Shown here: piece after piece, positions 29,883-39,630 of the stretch
Layout of the letters: the number at the start of each line of letters is the position of its first letter
How positions within the stretch are numbered: position 1 is the first letter of the stretch
NCBI RefSeq assembly: GCF_965198575.1
Contig: NZ_OZ240671.1
Span: 2,108,001 to 2,172,000, forward strand
Origin: Lichenicola sp965198575
GTDB taxonomy: Bacteria > Pseudomonadota > Alphaproteobacteria > Acetobacterales > Acetobacteraceae
Direction: 5' to 3'
Length of the DNA stretch: 64,000 nt
The notes under the pieces: model-generated
Told to the model about the DNA's origin: nothing
The model's database searches: none
Seen by the model: only the letters and a program-made list of their open reading frames with translations
Made by a program: the position numbers and the translations under genes

Positions 29883-31868
29883 ATGAGCCACGCCGAGAGT
29901 CTGCTTCCGACGGCCGAGGCGCATTATCGTGCGGGCGCCTATGCCCAGGCTGTGTCGGTGCTGGAACCTCTGGCGTCGGATGTCGCGCCCTTGCCGGACG
30001 TCCTGCGGATTTTCGGACTGTGTCGGTTGCGGCAAGGCGAACCGTCGGAGGCGATCGACCTGCTTGCGCGCGCCCACGCGCTGGCCCCGAACGATCCATG
30101 GTGCAGGCTGCATTACGGCATCGCTCTGCAATCGGTAGGGCGGCACCTCGAGGCGGCGTCGATGTTCCGGTCCTGCCAGGCATTGCTTCCGGATGATCCA
30201 GCACCACCCTTGAACTTATGCTCGTCGCTGCTCGGCCTCGGGGACGTCCGCGGCGCATTGCGCGCCGCACGCAAGGCACGCGCCCGTGCGCCTGGCCTAG
30301 CGCAAGCGCACTACATGCTCGGACTTGCCGATCTGGCAGGCGATCTCTTCGACCGGGCGAGCGTGTCGTTCCGGGAGGCGACACGGCTTTCACCCGGTTT
30401 TGCGGAAGCGTGGCTCAATCTTGGAGTTGCCCAGTACCGATCCGGAAACATCGAGGCCGCGAAACGGTCGATGCGAGCAGCGTTGCATGCCGATCCGGAT
30501 AATCATGCCGCGGCCAGCAATCTCGGCGGTTTCATGCGACTGAGCGGCGAGTCCGAGGCAAGCGAAAACCTGCTTGGAGCGCTCATTAAACGCAAACCAG
30601 ATTTCCCCGGCGCACGGCTTAACCTCGCGGCCGACCTGCTGCAAGAGGATCGCGCGACCGAAGCGCTGGCCCTGCTGGAAGGAGCCGGTCCGGGCGATGC
30701 GATGGTGCGCCAGCACTGGATGCTGCAGCGGGCGCTGGCCCTGATCAGCCTGGGCCGGTTGACCGATGCGCATGCCGAACTCGACGCCATCGGCACCGTA
30801 TCGCCGGCGCTCGCACCGCTGCTGCATTGGCGCCTGGCCCGGCTGGCGATGGCGGAGGGCGAGACGGACCGGGCGCGCCTGCATGCTGGCGCGATGGAGG
30901 CCGCCATGCAGACGGCTGGCGCGTCGATGCTCCCCGAGCACGGCATCATGACGCACTACGATCTCGCCCGCTTCTGGGCGCAGCTCCGCGAGCCGGACCG
31001 GGCATTTCCGCATTGGGTGGCCGGGCATCGGAAGCTCAGCCGGTTCCAGCCGTTTTCCCGCACGGCGCATGCCGACCTGGTCGATGCCACGATCGCGAGG
31101 TTCGACCAGGTGCGGCTCCGGCATGGCCAGATCGCCACCAACAGGGACCCCTCGCCGGTGTTCGTGGTCGGCATGCCCCGGTCCGGGACCACCCTGATCG
31201 AGCAGATCCTGGCAGCACATCGCGACGTCCATGGTGCCGGTGAACGGAGCGCGCTGGCCGACATGCAAGCCACGCTCGGCGCTCATCCGGATAAACTCGA
31301 TACTGCGCAACTGGACGCCGTGGCCGCGGACTATCTTCGCGAACTCCACGCGCTGGCACCATCGGCCGGCAGGATCGTCGACAAGATGCCGGGAAATGTC
31401 CTTCATCTTGGCCTGGTGGCGTTGATGCTGCCTGCAGCCCGGATCATTTCCTGCGACCGCGATCCACGCGATATCGGGCTTTCGATCTTCACGTTCCGGT
31501 TCTACGGCCATCATCCCTACGCGCACGACCTGGCCGATCTCGGCTGGTATATCGGCCAGCATCGCAGGCTCATGGCGCACTGGCAGGCTGTGCTGCCGAA
31601 CCCGGTCATGACGGTGCGGCTAGCCGACTGGGTGGATGACTTTCCGGGGACATTGAGCCGGGTGCTGAAGTTTCTCGACCTGCCGCATGATCCGAACTGC
31701 GAGACGTTTCATGAGTTGGAGCGCCGCGTGCGGACGGTGAGCCGCGCCCAGGTGCGCCAGCCGATCAGCGCGCGTGGCATCGGTCGCTGGCGTGAGTACG
31801 CTACCCACCTGGAGCCGCTGATCGCCTCGCTCGAGGAATCAGGGGTGCTTCGGGACTACGAGCTGTAA
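29883..31868 (+). CDS. TPR-repeat sulfotransferase
   Basis: A 661-residue cytoplasmic protein. The first 380 residues are tetratricopeptide repeats (for example AEAWLNLGVAQYRSGNIEAA, followed by the next helix pair). The C-terminal domain is a sulfotransferase: the 5'-phosphosulfate loop VGMPRSGTTLIEQILAAH is near residue 430 and the 3'-phosphate motif ISCDRDPRDIGLS near residue 520. It should transfer sulfate from PAPS to an acceptor. Architectures of this kind resemble tyrosylprotein sulfotransferase relatives, but the acceptor may equally be a glycan. It is divergent from the giant exoprotein gene, 199 bases apart. The ATG at 29883 is chosen over a TTG three codons upstream; neither has a clear ribosome site. 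Confidence 0.9.
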   Translation: MSHAESLLPTAEAHYRAGAYAQAVSVLEPLASDVAPLPDVLRIFGLCRLRQGEPSEAIDLLARAHALAPNDPWCRLHYGIALQSVGRHLEAASMFRSCQALLPDDPAPPLNLCSSLLGLGDVRGALRAARKARARAPGLAQAHYMLGLADLAGDLFDRASVSFREATRLSPGFAEAWLNLGVAQYRSGNIEAAKRSMRAALHADPDNHAAASNLGGFMRLSGESEASENLLGALIKRKPDFPGARLNLAADLLQEDRATEALALLEGAGPGDAMVRQHWMLQRALALISLGRLTDAHAELDAIGTVSPALAPLLHWRLARLAMAEGETDRARLHAGAMEAAMQTAGASMLPEHGIMTHYDLARFWAQLREPDRAFPHWVAGHRKLSRFQPFSRTAHADLVDATIARFDQVRLRHGQIATNRDPSPVFVVGMPRSGTTLIEQILAAHRDVHGAGERSALADMQATLGAHPDKLDTAQLDAVAADYLRELHALAPSAGRIVDKMPGNVLHLGLVALMLPAARIISCDRDPRDIGLSIFTFRFYGHHPYAHDLADLGWYIGQHRRLMAHWQAVLPNPVMTVRLADWVDDFPGTLSRVLKFLDLPHDPNCETFHELERRVRTVSRAQVRQPISARGIGRWREYATHLEPLIASLEESGVLRDYEL

Positions 31869-32050
31869 CGGTATCGGCGCTGAAGTTTTGACCTGGACGG
31901 TGAACGGAGCCGGATGCACCGACCGGGATGGCGGCGGGTACATAGAGCCCGATGCGTCACAAAGTCATAGCAGGGCTGCTGGCGAGGTCCGCTGTGGGCC
32001 TACAACCCGACACGGCCCTGCGAACAGGAGCGACGTCCGGATCCGACATG

Positions 32051-33706
32051 CTATGCTGCCTGCACACCTTGTTCATATCGCCGGATCAGAGTTCTCAGTA
32101 CCGGCAGCTGCGCATCGTCCAGAGCGAACTGCACACTGAAGAGCTCGGAGTTCCGCATTCCGATGATGGACAAGGGCAGCTCCAACCCGTCCAGGGACAG
32201 AATGCCGCGCGTCCCGGCCCCCAGCGTGCCCTGCTTGCCACGCAACAGGGCGCCCCGCTCCGATATATCGACGATCTGAGTTTCGGTGGCTGGGCGTCCG
32301 GCGATCAGCAGTTGCGCCGGCAGGTCGACCGCGACTCTCTCATGTGCGCGCCGGTTGACGCTGTCGGTCGAAGTACGCACCACGTGGATCACCACCTGGC
32401 GCAACTGCAACACGGCGGTTTCCAGCACCCCCGCCGTCTGCTGGACGGCCTCGGCCTGCTTGCCGGTCTCGCCGGCGGCGCCACGCACGTCGTCGGTACG
32501 CTGCGACATCCGGTTCGCCGCCCCCGCGGTTTCGCCGACACTGCGGGCGATCTCGGCGGTCGCGGCGCCCTGCTGCTCGACGGCGGCTGCGACCGATGTG
32601 GTGATGCTGTCGATCTCGCCGATCATCGTCACCATTTGCCCGACTTCACCGGCTGCGTGCGCCGTTGCCTGCCGGACTGCACTGATCTGGCGGGTGATGT
32701 CCTCGGTCGACCGGGCAGTCTGCGTGGCAAGTTGCTTGACCTCGTTGGCGACCACGGCAAATCCCTTGCCGGCATCTCCGGCCCGTGCTGCTTCGATGGT
32801 TGCGTTGAGTGCGAGCAGGTTGGTCCGGGATGCAATGTCCGCGATCATGCCTGCGACCTGCCCGATCTGCTCGGCCTGTTTCGACAGGGCATCGATGCTT
32901 TCTCGGGCGCGGCGCCCTGCCACTACGGCTTTCTGCGCCGACGTGCTGGAGTTGGTTACCTATTGCATGATCTCGCCGATCGAGGCGGTCAACTCTTCCG
33001 CCGCACTGGCAACTGTCTGAGCCGTGACCAATGTTTGCGTAGCTGCGACGGCTGCCTCGGCGGCGTTCTCCCCGGTGCGCCCCGCGGTCGCCGACATGGC
33101 GCTGGCGGTGATCGACATGTCTCCGGTCAAGGCGCTGACCCTCTCCACGGCAAGCCCCGCCTCGCGCTCGATCGTCTCCGCCATCTTGTTCAGCGCCAAT
33201 CCGCGGCTGCCCTGCTCTTCCCTGGTATAGGTTTCCAGAAGAACCTCGAGATCGAGCCAGGCGACCTTGCTGAGCGCCGAACGGAGTGCCAGCCTCTCTG
33301 CATCTTTTCGGCCGCTGAAAATCCGTATGCCGGGGCGGCCGACGTGTTCAAGGTCGAGGTCCTTGACGATTCCGTTCATGACGCTCGCATGGCAGATCGC
33401 GACCGCGTAGCCGGGCACCTCGAACTTGTAGAAGATCGAGGCCAACGCCTCGGCGGACTCGATGAAGCCACTATCGAGTTCTCCCGAGACCACACGGGTC
33501 CAGTGAGCGACGCGAACCGCATGCACGGCCGGGTTCATCAAGGCTGCCTGCATGGTCGGCCAGCTGGAGAAGGCGCCATGGAGTTCCTCCAGCAGCCTGG
33601 GCAGTCGTTGCTTTGCAAAGACTGCCTGTCGTTTCAGGATGGCGATGTCCATCGGCGTGATATTGAAAGCCTTTACTCGCTTTTCCTGATCGGCGCTGAA
33701 GGTCAT
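32051..33706 (-). pseudogene. Globin-MCP-PilZ chemoreceptor interrupted by an in-frame amber codon
   Basis: One frame from the ATG at 33706 to the stop at 32051 is broken only by TAG at 32960-32962. Before it: a globin-coupled-sensor-like domain (about residues 1-170, with VRVAHWTRVVSGELDSGFIE) and the start of a receptor helix (AAEELTASIGEIMQ). After it, in the same frame: VTNSSTSAQKAVVAGRRARE, the signalling hairpin ASRTNLLALNATIEAARAG, and a C-terminal PilZ domain with the RAHER and DISERG motifs that bind cyclic di-GMP. Without the amber codon it would be 551 residues. Relatives usually have glutamine here (CAG), so a single C-to-T change explains it. Either a recent pseudogene, readthrough, or a sequencing error. 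Confidence 0.85.
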
Positions 33707-34253
33707 GAGGCGGGTTTGCTCTCGACGGTGGCTGTAAGATCACAGCCTCCTGGGGCAGAATGTACTGAAACGATTAATGAACCATGAAGCGCGGCTCCTG
33801 CCGGGGCTGAATCAACCCGAGGTCGGCGGACAGGTAAGATCGGGCTCCTGCGGCTTGCCTGATGGACGCCCCGAGGACAAGCTCGCAGTCGTTTAGCGGA
33901 TGCCCTGGATCCCGCTTCCCTGCGGCATAGCGCCTGTCGTGCCCTGTCCACGGTATGCTGCGATAGTCGGTCTGATCAGGCCAGCAGCGCTCCCTTGCTG
34001 CCGCGACGGCGAAGATCGTCAGCATCTTGAAAGGGGGCAGCGCACGCCGAGCGACAGGAGCATGTCCGGGCGAGGCTTGACGGAAAACCCGGACTGGGGT
34101 TCGTCGCCCATCCTGCTGGCTCAGGCCCCATCTCGTCCTGCCGTAGGTCGGCGCATGCTGTTCAGGGCGAGCTGGATAGCAGTAGCTCGATCGACGGGCT
34201 TCCGCGATGCCCGATCCGGTTCCGCGGCCAACCTGAGCAGCTCATTGATTGAC
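33707..34253. other. 547-base intergenic region, no supported gene
   Basis: Between the broken receptor gene and tRNA-Thr. Short frames occur on both strands, but none shows a ribosome site, family motif or convincing composition. The frame that crosses the tRNA (reading RHSELNRGPTDYESVALPLS) is the well-known false translation of a tRNA gene. The promoter of the receptor gene should lie just upstream of 33706. Confidence 0.5.
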
Positions 34254-34328
<75 letters not shown>

Positions 34329-34465
34329 AGCCGTGGGTGGCCTATACAAAACCCTGAGCATCCCCGCAACATGCCGCCTCGCAGGGTCGGTCGCGCTCTG
34401 CGGCTGCACGACCACGAGGCGCCGGCCCGACGGCGCCGATTATCCTGACCGAGGCGATCGTCGGC

Positions 34466-35983
34466 ATGAGTCCAGACCAACCCGCTCCTCCCACGCAGGC
34501 CCCCGTGACCGGTGCTCCCAAGAGCAGACTGCCCCGGCGGCCAGCCCTGAAGAGCCTGCGCCTGCACCCCAAGCCGCGCCGTCCGGTCACCGACCTCGCC
34601 CGGCTGCATATCCTCGACGGGCTCGCCGAATGCCCGAGCTGCGGCTATTTCCAGCACGTGCCGGATCTCAAGCCCGGTCACGTCGCAGACTGCCGCCGAT
34701 GCCGCGGCCAGATCGGCCGGCGTCGCACCAACCCGCCGGTCTCCACACCGCTCGCCTTCTGCCTGGCGTCGGCCGTGCTGTATCTGTTGGCGATCAGCCA
34801 GACGCTGATGACCTTCGACCTGTTCGGCCGCACCAACACCGTGACCCTGCTGACCGGCCCGCTCGAGCTGATGCGGGAAGGCTGGGGCGTGGTGGGAGCG
34901 CTGGTGCTGTTCGCGACCGTCATCGCACCACCGATCGTCATCGGGCTCATGCTCGCGGTGCTGGTGGCGGCGGCACAACCGCAGCTGCCGCACTGGGCGC
35001 CCGGACTGATGCGGCGCTACGAGCACCTGCGGCCCTGGTCGATGATCGAGGTGTACATGCTCGGCGTGTTCGTCGCCTACACCAAGCTGATCGACCTGGC
35101 CCACGTCGAGGTGGGCGTCGCCGTGTGGGCGCTGGCGGGCCTGATGGTCACCATGGCCGCGACGGACTCCACCCTCGATATTGACCTCATCTGGCACAAG
35201 CGTCCGGTCGCCCGCTTTGCCCGCCGGCCCAATGGTCGCCGGGTCATCGTCTCGACCGTCGATGCGTCGGAGATCGATCTGCCGCCGGCCCGCAGGATGG
35301 TGAGCTGCATGTCGTGCGGTCTCGTCTGCGCTGCCGAGCGCGACCTGCCGCAGGACCGGGTGCTGGGCAACTGCCCCCGCTGTCAGGCTGTGGTCCGCCG
35401 CCGCAAGCCGCAGAGCCTGCTGCGCTGCATCCTCCTGGTCAGCTGCGCGATCATCCTCTACGTGCCCGCCAACCTCTATCCGATCATGACGATCATCCAG
35501 ATCGGCCGGGGCGGCGGCCACACCATCCTGAACGGGGTTCGCGAGCTGTACGAGGCGCACATGCTACCCCTGGCGCTGCTGGTGTTCTTTGCCAGCATCA
35601 CCGTGCCGGTGCTGAAAATCGTCGGGCTGGTGCTGATGGTGTGGTGCACCTGGCGGGGGTCGGCCAGGCGGCTGGTCGACCGGGCGCGGCTGTTCCGGTT
35701 GATCGACTTCATCGGCCGCTGGTCGATGATCGACGTGTTCATGGTATCGATCCTGGTGGCGCTGGTGCATCTGGGCAGCATCGCCAACATCAACGGAGAA
35801 CCCGGCTTGTTTGCCTTTGCCTCGGTGGTCGTCTTCACGATTTTTGCGGCGGACTGCTTCGATCCGCGCCTCATGTGGGACGCCGCCGGGCTGAACGGTG
35901 TCGCCGTCGCCCGTGAAGTCAAGCTCGGCATGGGCGAGACAGCGTCCGGCGGCACCTCCGGCGCAAGGCCGGTCGGCGCGTGA
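34466..35983 (+). CDS. pqiA: Intermembrane transport protein PqiA
   Basis: A 505-residue inner-membrane protein with two PqiA domains. Each begins with a zinc-ribbon: CPSCGYFQHVPDLKPGHVAD then CRRC near residue 55, and CMSCGLVCAAERDLPQDRVL then GNCPRC near residue 285. Each is followed by about four transmembrane helices; the motif LRPWSMIEVYMLGVFVAYTK and its counterpart GRWSMIDVFMVSILVALVHL show the internal duplication. It is the membrane partner of the MCE protein PqiB in lipid traffic across the envelope. The stop overlaps the GTG start of pqiB. Confidence 0.93.
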   Translation: MSPDQPAPPTQAPVTGAPKSRLPRRPALKSLRLHPKPRRPVTDLARLHILDGLAECPSCGYFQHVPDLKPGHVADCRRCRGQIGRRRTNPPVSTPLAFCLASAVLYLLAISQTLMTFDLFGRTNTVTLLTGPLELMREGWGVVGALVLFATVIAPPIVIGLMLAVLVAAAQPQLPHWAPGLMRRYEHLRPWSMIEVYMLGVFVAYTKLIDLAHVEVGVAVWALAGLMVTMAATDSTLDIDLIWHKRPVARFARRPNGRRVIVSTVDASEIDLPPARRMVSCMSCGLVCAAERDLPQDRVLGNCPRCQAVVRRRKPQSLLRCILLVSCAIILYVPANLYPIMTIIQIGRGGGHTILNGVRELYEAHMLPLALLVFFASITVPVLKIVGLVLMVWCTWRGSARRLVDRARLFRLIDFIGRWSMIDVFMVSILVALVHLGSIANINGEPGLFAFASVVVFTIFAADCFDPRLMWDAAGLNGVAVAREVKLGMGETASGGTSGARPVGA

Positions 35984-37695
35984 GCGGCCAGCAGGAGCAT
36001 CCCGACAAGCCGGCGCACGACGCGGCTGCCGTCGCGGACGACCAGGCGTCGGAAGCCACCATCCGGCCGGCGCGGTTCTCGCTGATCTGGGTCATCCCGA
36101 TCGTCGTCGTGGCGATCGCGGCCTATCTCGGGTGGCAGACCCTGTCGCGCCGCGGTCCGGAGATCACGCTCGAGTTCCAGACCGCCGACGGCCTCACCGC
36201 CGGGCAGACCCAGGTCAAGGAGAAGGCGGTCGCGCTCGGCACCGTCATCGGCATCGCGCTGTCGAACGACCTGAAGCGGGTCGAGGTGCGGGTGCGGATG
36301 AACGCGCAGGCCAAGCCGTTCCTGACCAGCAACGCGCAGTTCTGGGTGGTCCGGCCGCGGCTCAGCGGCGCCACCGTGTCGGGTCTCGATACGCTGGTGT
36401 CCGGCGCCTACATCGCGGTCGATCCCGGGTCGCCGGGCGGTCAGCCGCAGGACCATTTCAAGGGGCTCGAATCCCCGCCGGGCGTCCGTTCCGACGAGCC
36501 GGGCCGGACCTACACGCTCACCACCAGCAGCATCGGCTCGATCAGCGAGGGCGCGCCGGTGTTCTTCCGCGACGTCGTGGTCGGCGAGGTGCTCGGCTAC
36601 ACGATGCCGCCGGGTGGCCGCGGTCTGATCCCGGTGCAGGTGTTCGTGCGCGAGCCGTACGACCACTACCTGCGCACCGACACGCGATTCTGGGACGTGT
36701 CGGGCATCCGTGTCGATTTCTCCGGTGGCAGCCTGCATCTGCAGGTCGAATCGCTGCAGGCGGTGCTGTCGGGCGGCGTCGCGTTCGGGCTGCCGCAGGA
36801 GCGCCGCGACAAGGAGGCGACCGAGGCCCCGGACAAGGCGGTGTTCAAGCTCTATGACAGCAAGGACGATGCCGACACCGCCGGCTACCATGAGCGGCTG
36901 CAGATCGTCAGCTACTTCAAGAGCTCGGTGAAGGGCCTGGCGATCGGCAGCCCGGTCGACATGTTCGGCCTGCAGGTCGGCAACGTGACCGACGTCAAGC
37001 TGATGCTGAACCGCGACACCGGCGACGCACAGGTCCGGGTGGCAATGGAGATCCAGCCCGAGCGGGTCTTCTCCGACGAGGAGATGAGCAAGGGGTCGAT
37101 GACCGAGGTGACCCAGGCGCTGGTCAATAACGGGCTGCGCGCGGAGACCGACAGCGGCAACATCCTGACCGGCTCGACGGTGATCTCGTTCTCGTTCGTG
37201 CCGAACGCCACGCCCGAGAAGATCACCATGGAAGGCAACGCGATCCGGCTGCCGAGCAAGCAGGGTGGCATCAACGGCATCATGGACAGCCTGTCGACGG
37301 TCGCCGACAAGATCGCCGCGATGCCGCTGGTGCAGATCGGCGACAACCTGAACAGCCTGCTTGCCCACACCGACAGCACGGTCAACGGGCCGGAGCTGAA
37401 GGACTCGCTGAAGCAGCTGTCGAGCACGCTGCAGAGCGTCCAGCACCTGGCGAGCCATGCCGACCAGGGCATCACGCCGCTGATGCAGCGGCTGCCGCAC
37501 ATCGCCGACGAGCTCGACCAGACGGTGGCGCATGCCAACACGCTGCTGACGTCCTATGGCGGCAACTCCGACTTCCACCACAGCGTGCAGCAGACGCTCG
37601 ACCAGCTGAACGAGACGGCCCGCTCGATCCGCCTGCTGGTCGATTATCTCAGCCGCCACCCCTCCTCGCTGCTGCTCGGCCGAGGCAAACCATGA
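35980..37695 (+). CDS. pqiB: MCE-domain lipid transport protein PqiB
   Basis: A 571-residue protein with one N-terminal transmembrane helix (about residues 30-48, LIWVIPIVVVAIAAYLGWQT) and three successive MlaD/MCE domains in the periplasm. The first has ITLEFQTADGLTAGQTQVKE KAVALGTV, the second starts GRTYTLTTSSIGSISEGAPV, the third RLQIVSYFKSSVKGLAIGSP V. A long C-terminal helix (from about residue 430) ends in a segment with hydrophobic heptads, as in E. coli PqiB, where it forms a needle toward the outer membrane. The GTG start overlaps the pqiA stop by four bases. Confidence 0.94.
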   Translation: MSGQQEHPDKPAHDAAAVADDQASEATIRPARFSLIWVIPIVVVAIAAYLGWQTLSRRGPEITLEFQTADGLTAGQTQVKEKAVALGTVIGIALSNDLKRVEVRVRMNAQAKPFLTSNAQFWVVRPRLSGATVSGLDTLVSGAYIAVDPGSPGGQPQDHFKGLESPPGVRSDEPGRTYTLTTSSIGSISEGAPVFFRDVVVGEVLGYTMPPGGRGLIPVQVFVREPYDHYLRTDTRFWDVSGIRVDFSGGSLHLQVESLQAVLSGGVAFGLPQERRDKEATEAPDKAVFKLYDSKDDADTAGYHERLQIVSYFKSSVKGLAIGSPVDMFGLQVGNVTDVKLMLNRDTGDAQVRVAMEIQPERVFSDEEMSKGSMTEVTQALVNNGLRAETDSGNILTGSTVISFSFVPNATPEKITMEGNAIRLPSKQGGINGIMDSLSTVADKIAAMPLVQIGDNLNSLLAHTDSTVNGPELKDSLKQLSSTLQSVQHLASHADQGITPLMQRLPHIADELDQTVAHANTLLTSYGGNSDFHHSVQQTLDQLNETARSIRLLVDYLSRHPSSLLLGRGKP

Positions 37696-38339
37696 GGCCG
37701 TTCATGAGGCTGCGTCACGTGCGTGCGACCACCCTGGTCGGCGCGTTCGCGTCGGTCGCGCTGTCGCTGGCCGGCTGCGGGTCGTCCGAGCCCGCGTATT
37801 ACACGCTGAACGCCGCGCCGGGTGTTGCCCAGGCCGGCGGTCCGGTCACGCTGAAGGTGCGCACGCCGTCGGTCGCGACGATGCTCGACCGGGATTACAT
37901 CGTCCGCAACGACCAGGACAACAAGCTGAAGCTGGCGCCGGACGCGGCCTGGGGCGAGCCGCTGGCCGACATGATCGGACGCAGCCTGGTCATCGACCTG
38001 CAGCAGCGGCTGCCGGGGACCAGCGTGTTTTCCGAGGCGGGATCGATCTCGACGGAGGCACAGGCCGTCGTGGAACTCGACATCTCGCAGTTCGCCGAGG
38101 ATGGCGCAGGCCATGCCGAGATCAACGCGCTGCTGTCGGTTCAGCGTCCGGATTCAGGCCCGGCGCAGAGCCACGTGATTCATCTGGTGGCGAGCCCGCA
38201 GGGCACCGACGTGGCAGCCTTGGCAGCGACACTCAGCCAGTTGCTGGGTCAGGTCGCGGACGAGGCAGCCCGTGAGGCGCGTGCGTTGGGACCGATCGCC
38301 CCGGACACCCAGACCATGCCGGTGCAGCCGCGGGCCTGA
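37692..38339 (+). CDS. pqiC: Membrane-integrity lipoprotein PqiC
   Basis: A 215-residue lipoprotein. The signal peptide ends with the lipobox LSLAGC, so the lipidated cysteine is residue 29. The mature part begins GSSEPAYYTLNAAPG, the typical opening of the PqiC/ABC-transport auxiliary family, and has AWGEPLADMIGRSLVIDLQQ RLPG and a C-terminal helical segment. It is expected at the outer membrane as receptor for the PqiB needle. The ATG overlaps the pqiB stop (ATGA). A short gap of 24 bases separates it from the convergent nusG gene. Confidence 0.92.
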   Translation: MRPFMRLRHVRATTLVGAFASVALSLAGCGSSEPAYYTLNAAPGVAQAGGPVTLKVRTPSVATMLDRDYIVRNDQDNKLKLAPDAAWGEPLADMIGRSLVIDLQQRLPGTSVFSEAGSISTEAQAVVELDISQFAEDGAGHAEINALLSVQRPDSGPAQSHVIHLVASPQGTDVAALAATLSQLLGQVADEAAREARALGPIAPDTQTMPVQPRA

Positions 38340-38363
38340 ACCGCGGCTACAACGCGTCGAGCC

Positions 38364-38894
38364 TCAGACCTTCTCGACCTGGCCGTATTCCAGGTCGACG
38401 GGGGTGGAGCGGCCGAAGATCGAGACGCTGACCTTGAGGCGGCCCTTCTCCTCGTCGACATCCTCGACGGTGCCGTTGAAGCTGGTGAACGGGCCGTCGG
38501 CCACACGCACCTGCTCGCCGATCTCGAACAGGATCGACGGGCGCGGACGCTCCACGCCTTCCTGGGTCTGCTTCATGATCCGCTCGGCCTCGGAGTCCGG
38601 GATCGGGCTCGGCTTGGTCTTGCTGCCGAGGAAGCCGGTGACCTTGGGGGTGTCCTTGACCAGATGCCAGGCATCGTCGGTCAGCTCCATCTTCACCAGC
38701 ACGTAGCCGGGGAAGAACTTTCGCTCGGAGTTGACCTTCTGGCCGCGACGCACCTCGACGACGTCCTCGGACGGCACCAGCACCTCGTCGATATGATCGG
38801 CCAGACCCTTCTGCAGGGCCTGCTCCTTGATCTGCTGGGCAATCTTCTTCTCGAAGCCCGAATAGACGTGGACGACGTACCAGCGCTTCGCCAT
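38364..38894 (-). CDS. nusG: Transcription termination/antitermination protein NusG
   Basis: A 176-residue NusG. The N-terminal NGN domain (MAKRWYVVHVYSGFEKKIAQ QI, then a PSEDVVEVRRGQK loop and FFPGYVLVKMELTDDAWHLV) binds RNA polymerase. The C-terminal KOW domain (GEQVRVADGPFTSFNGTVED V) binds Rho or ribosomal protein S10. It follows secE by 43 bases on the same strand, the classic secE-nusG arrangement. Confidence 0.98.
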   Translation of the reverse strand: MAKRWYVVHVYSGFEKKIAQQIKEQALQKGLADHIDEVLVPSEDVVEVRRGQKVNSERKFFPGYVLVKMELTDDAWHLVKDTPKVTGFLGSKTKPSPIPDSEAERIMKQTQEGVERPRPSILFEIGEQVRVADGPFTSFNGTVEDVDEEKGRLKVSVSIFGRSTPVDLEYGQVEKV

Positions 38895-38937
38895 GACCTC
38901 TTCCTAGAACTCCGATTTCCGCAAGCGAGGCTTGTGG

Positions 38938-39132
38938 CTAACTACCAAGGCCGAACAGGGCCCGCACGCCAAGCCCGATGACCTGGTCGACAATGAAGAA
39001 GAAGATCGCGGTCAGTGCCGCCATTGCCGCCACCAGGCCGGTGGTGATCAGCGTTGTGCGACGCGTCGGCCAGGTGACCTTGGTCACCTCGGAGCGCACC
39101 TCGCGCAGGAATTTTGCAGGACTTACAGCCAC
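38938..39132 (-). CDS. secE: Preprotein translocase subunit SecE
   Basis: A 64-residue single-helix SecE. After a short cytoplasmic part MAVSPAKFLREVRSEVTKVT WPTRRT (the VTWPTR motif is diagnostic) comes one transmembrane helix LITTGLVAAMAALTAIFFFI V and a short tail. It clamps SecY in the translocon. The start is a GTG at 39132. It is downstream of tRNA-Trp and upstream of nusG. Confidence 0.96.
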   Translation of the reverse strand: MAVSPAKFLREVRSEVTKVTWPTRRTTLITTGLVAAMAALTAIFFFIVDQVIGLGVRALFGLGS

Positions 39133-39222
39133 GCCGCACCTTCTCGACACCGATAGACCAGCCGCACGACGCCTTTGAGAACGCCGCCACCGTGACACGA
39201 CCATACAGCATGGACGGGCGGC

Positions 39223-39299
39223 TGGCAGGGGCGGAGGGTCTCGAACCCGCAACCTCCGGTTTTGGAGACCGGCGCTCTAGCCAATTGAGCTACACCCCT
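39223..39299 (-). tRNA. tRNA-Trp (CCA anticodon)
   Basis: A 77-base cloverleaf with encoded CCA. The acceptor stem AGGGGTG/CGCCCCT has one T-G pair. The anticodon loop CTCCAAA gives anticodon CCA for TGG. The T arm GCGGG-TTCGAGA-CCCTC sits just before the acceptor strand. It lies directly upstream of secE-nusG on the same strand, a conserved arrangement in alphaproteobacteria. Confidence 0.95.
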
Positions 39300-39513
39300 G
39301 CAGCGCCGCCGCCACCGCGATCGACCCTGGACGTTCCGAAACGGCGCGCCCCAGGCCTGTCGCCCGGTGAACCCGGCGCAGTGGGCGTAAAGAGGATGAG
39401 CGGCCCCGGAAGTCAAGAGCCTGCATGCGGCAGGGACGTTGTCACCCGGCCGACGGTGGGTCTTGCCCTGGGCGACTGGAAGGCGCTAACACGTCGCTGC
39501 GCATGAGTGCCGA

Positions 39514-39587
39514 GCGGGCGTAGCATAGTGGTAATGCTGTAGCCTTCCAAGCTACCGAGGAGGGTTCGATTCCCTCCGTCCGCTCCA
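39514..39587 (+). tRNA. tRNA-Gly (UCC anticodon)
   Basis: A 74-base cloverleaf with encoded CCA. Acceptor strands GCGGGCG and CGTCCGC pair with one G-T. The anticodon loop CTTCCAA gives TCC, reading GGA. The T arm GGAGGG-TTCGAT-TCCCTCC is standard. Confidence 0.95.
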
Positions 39588-39630
39588 GCGCGATCCCGGT
39601 TTCAGCGATGCTCGGCAGGAGCGCGGAAGT

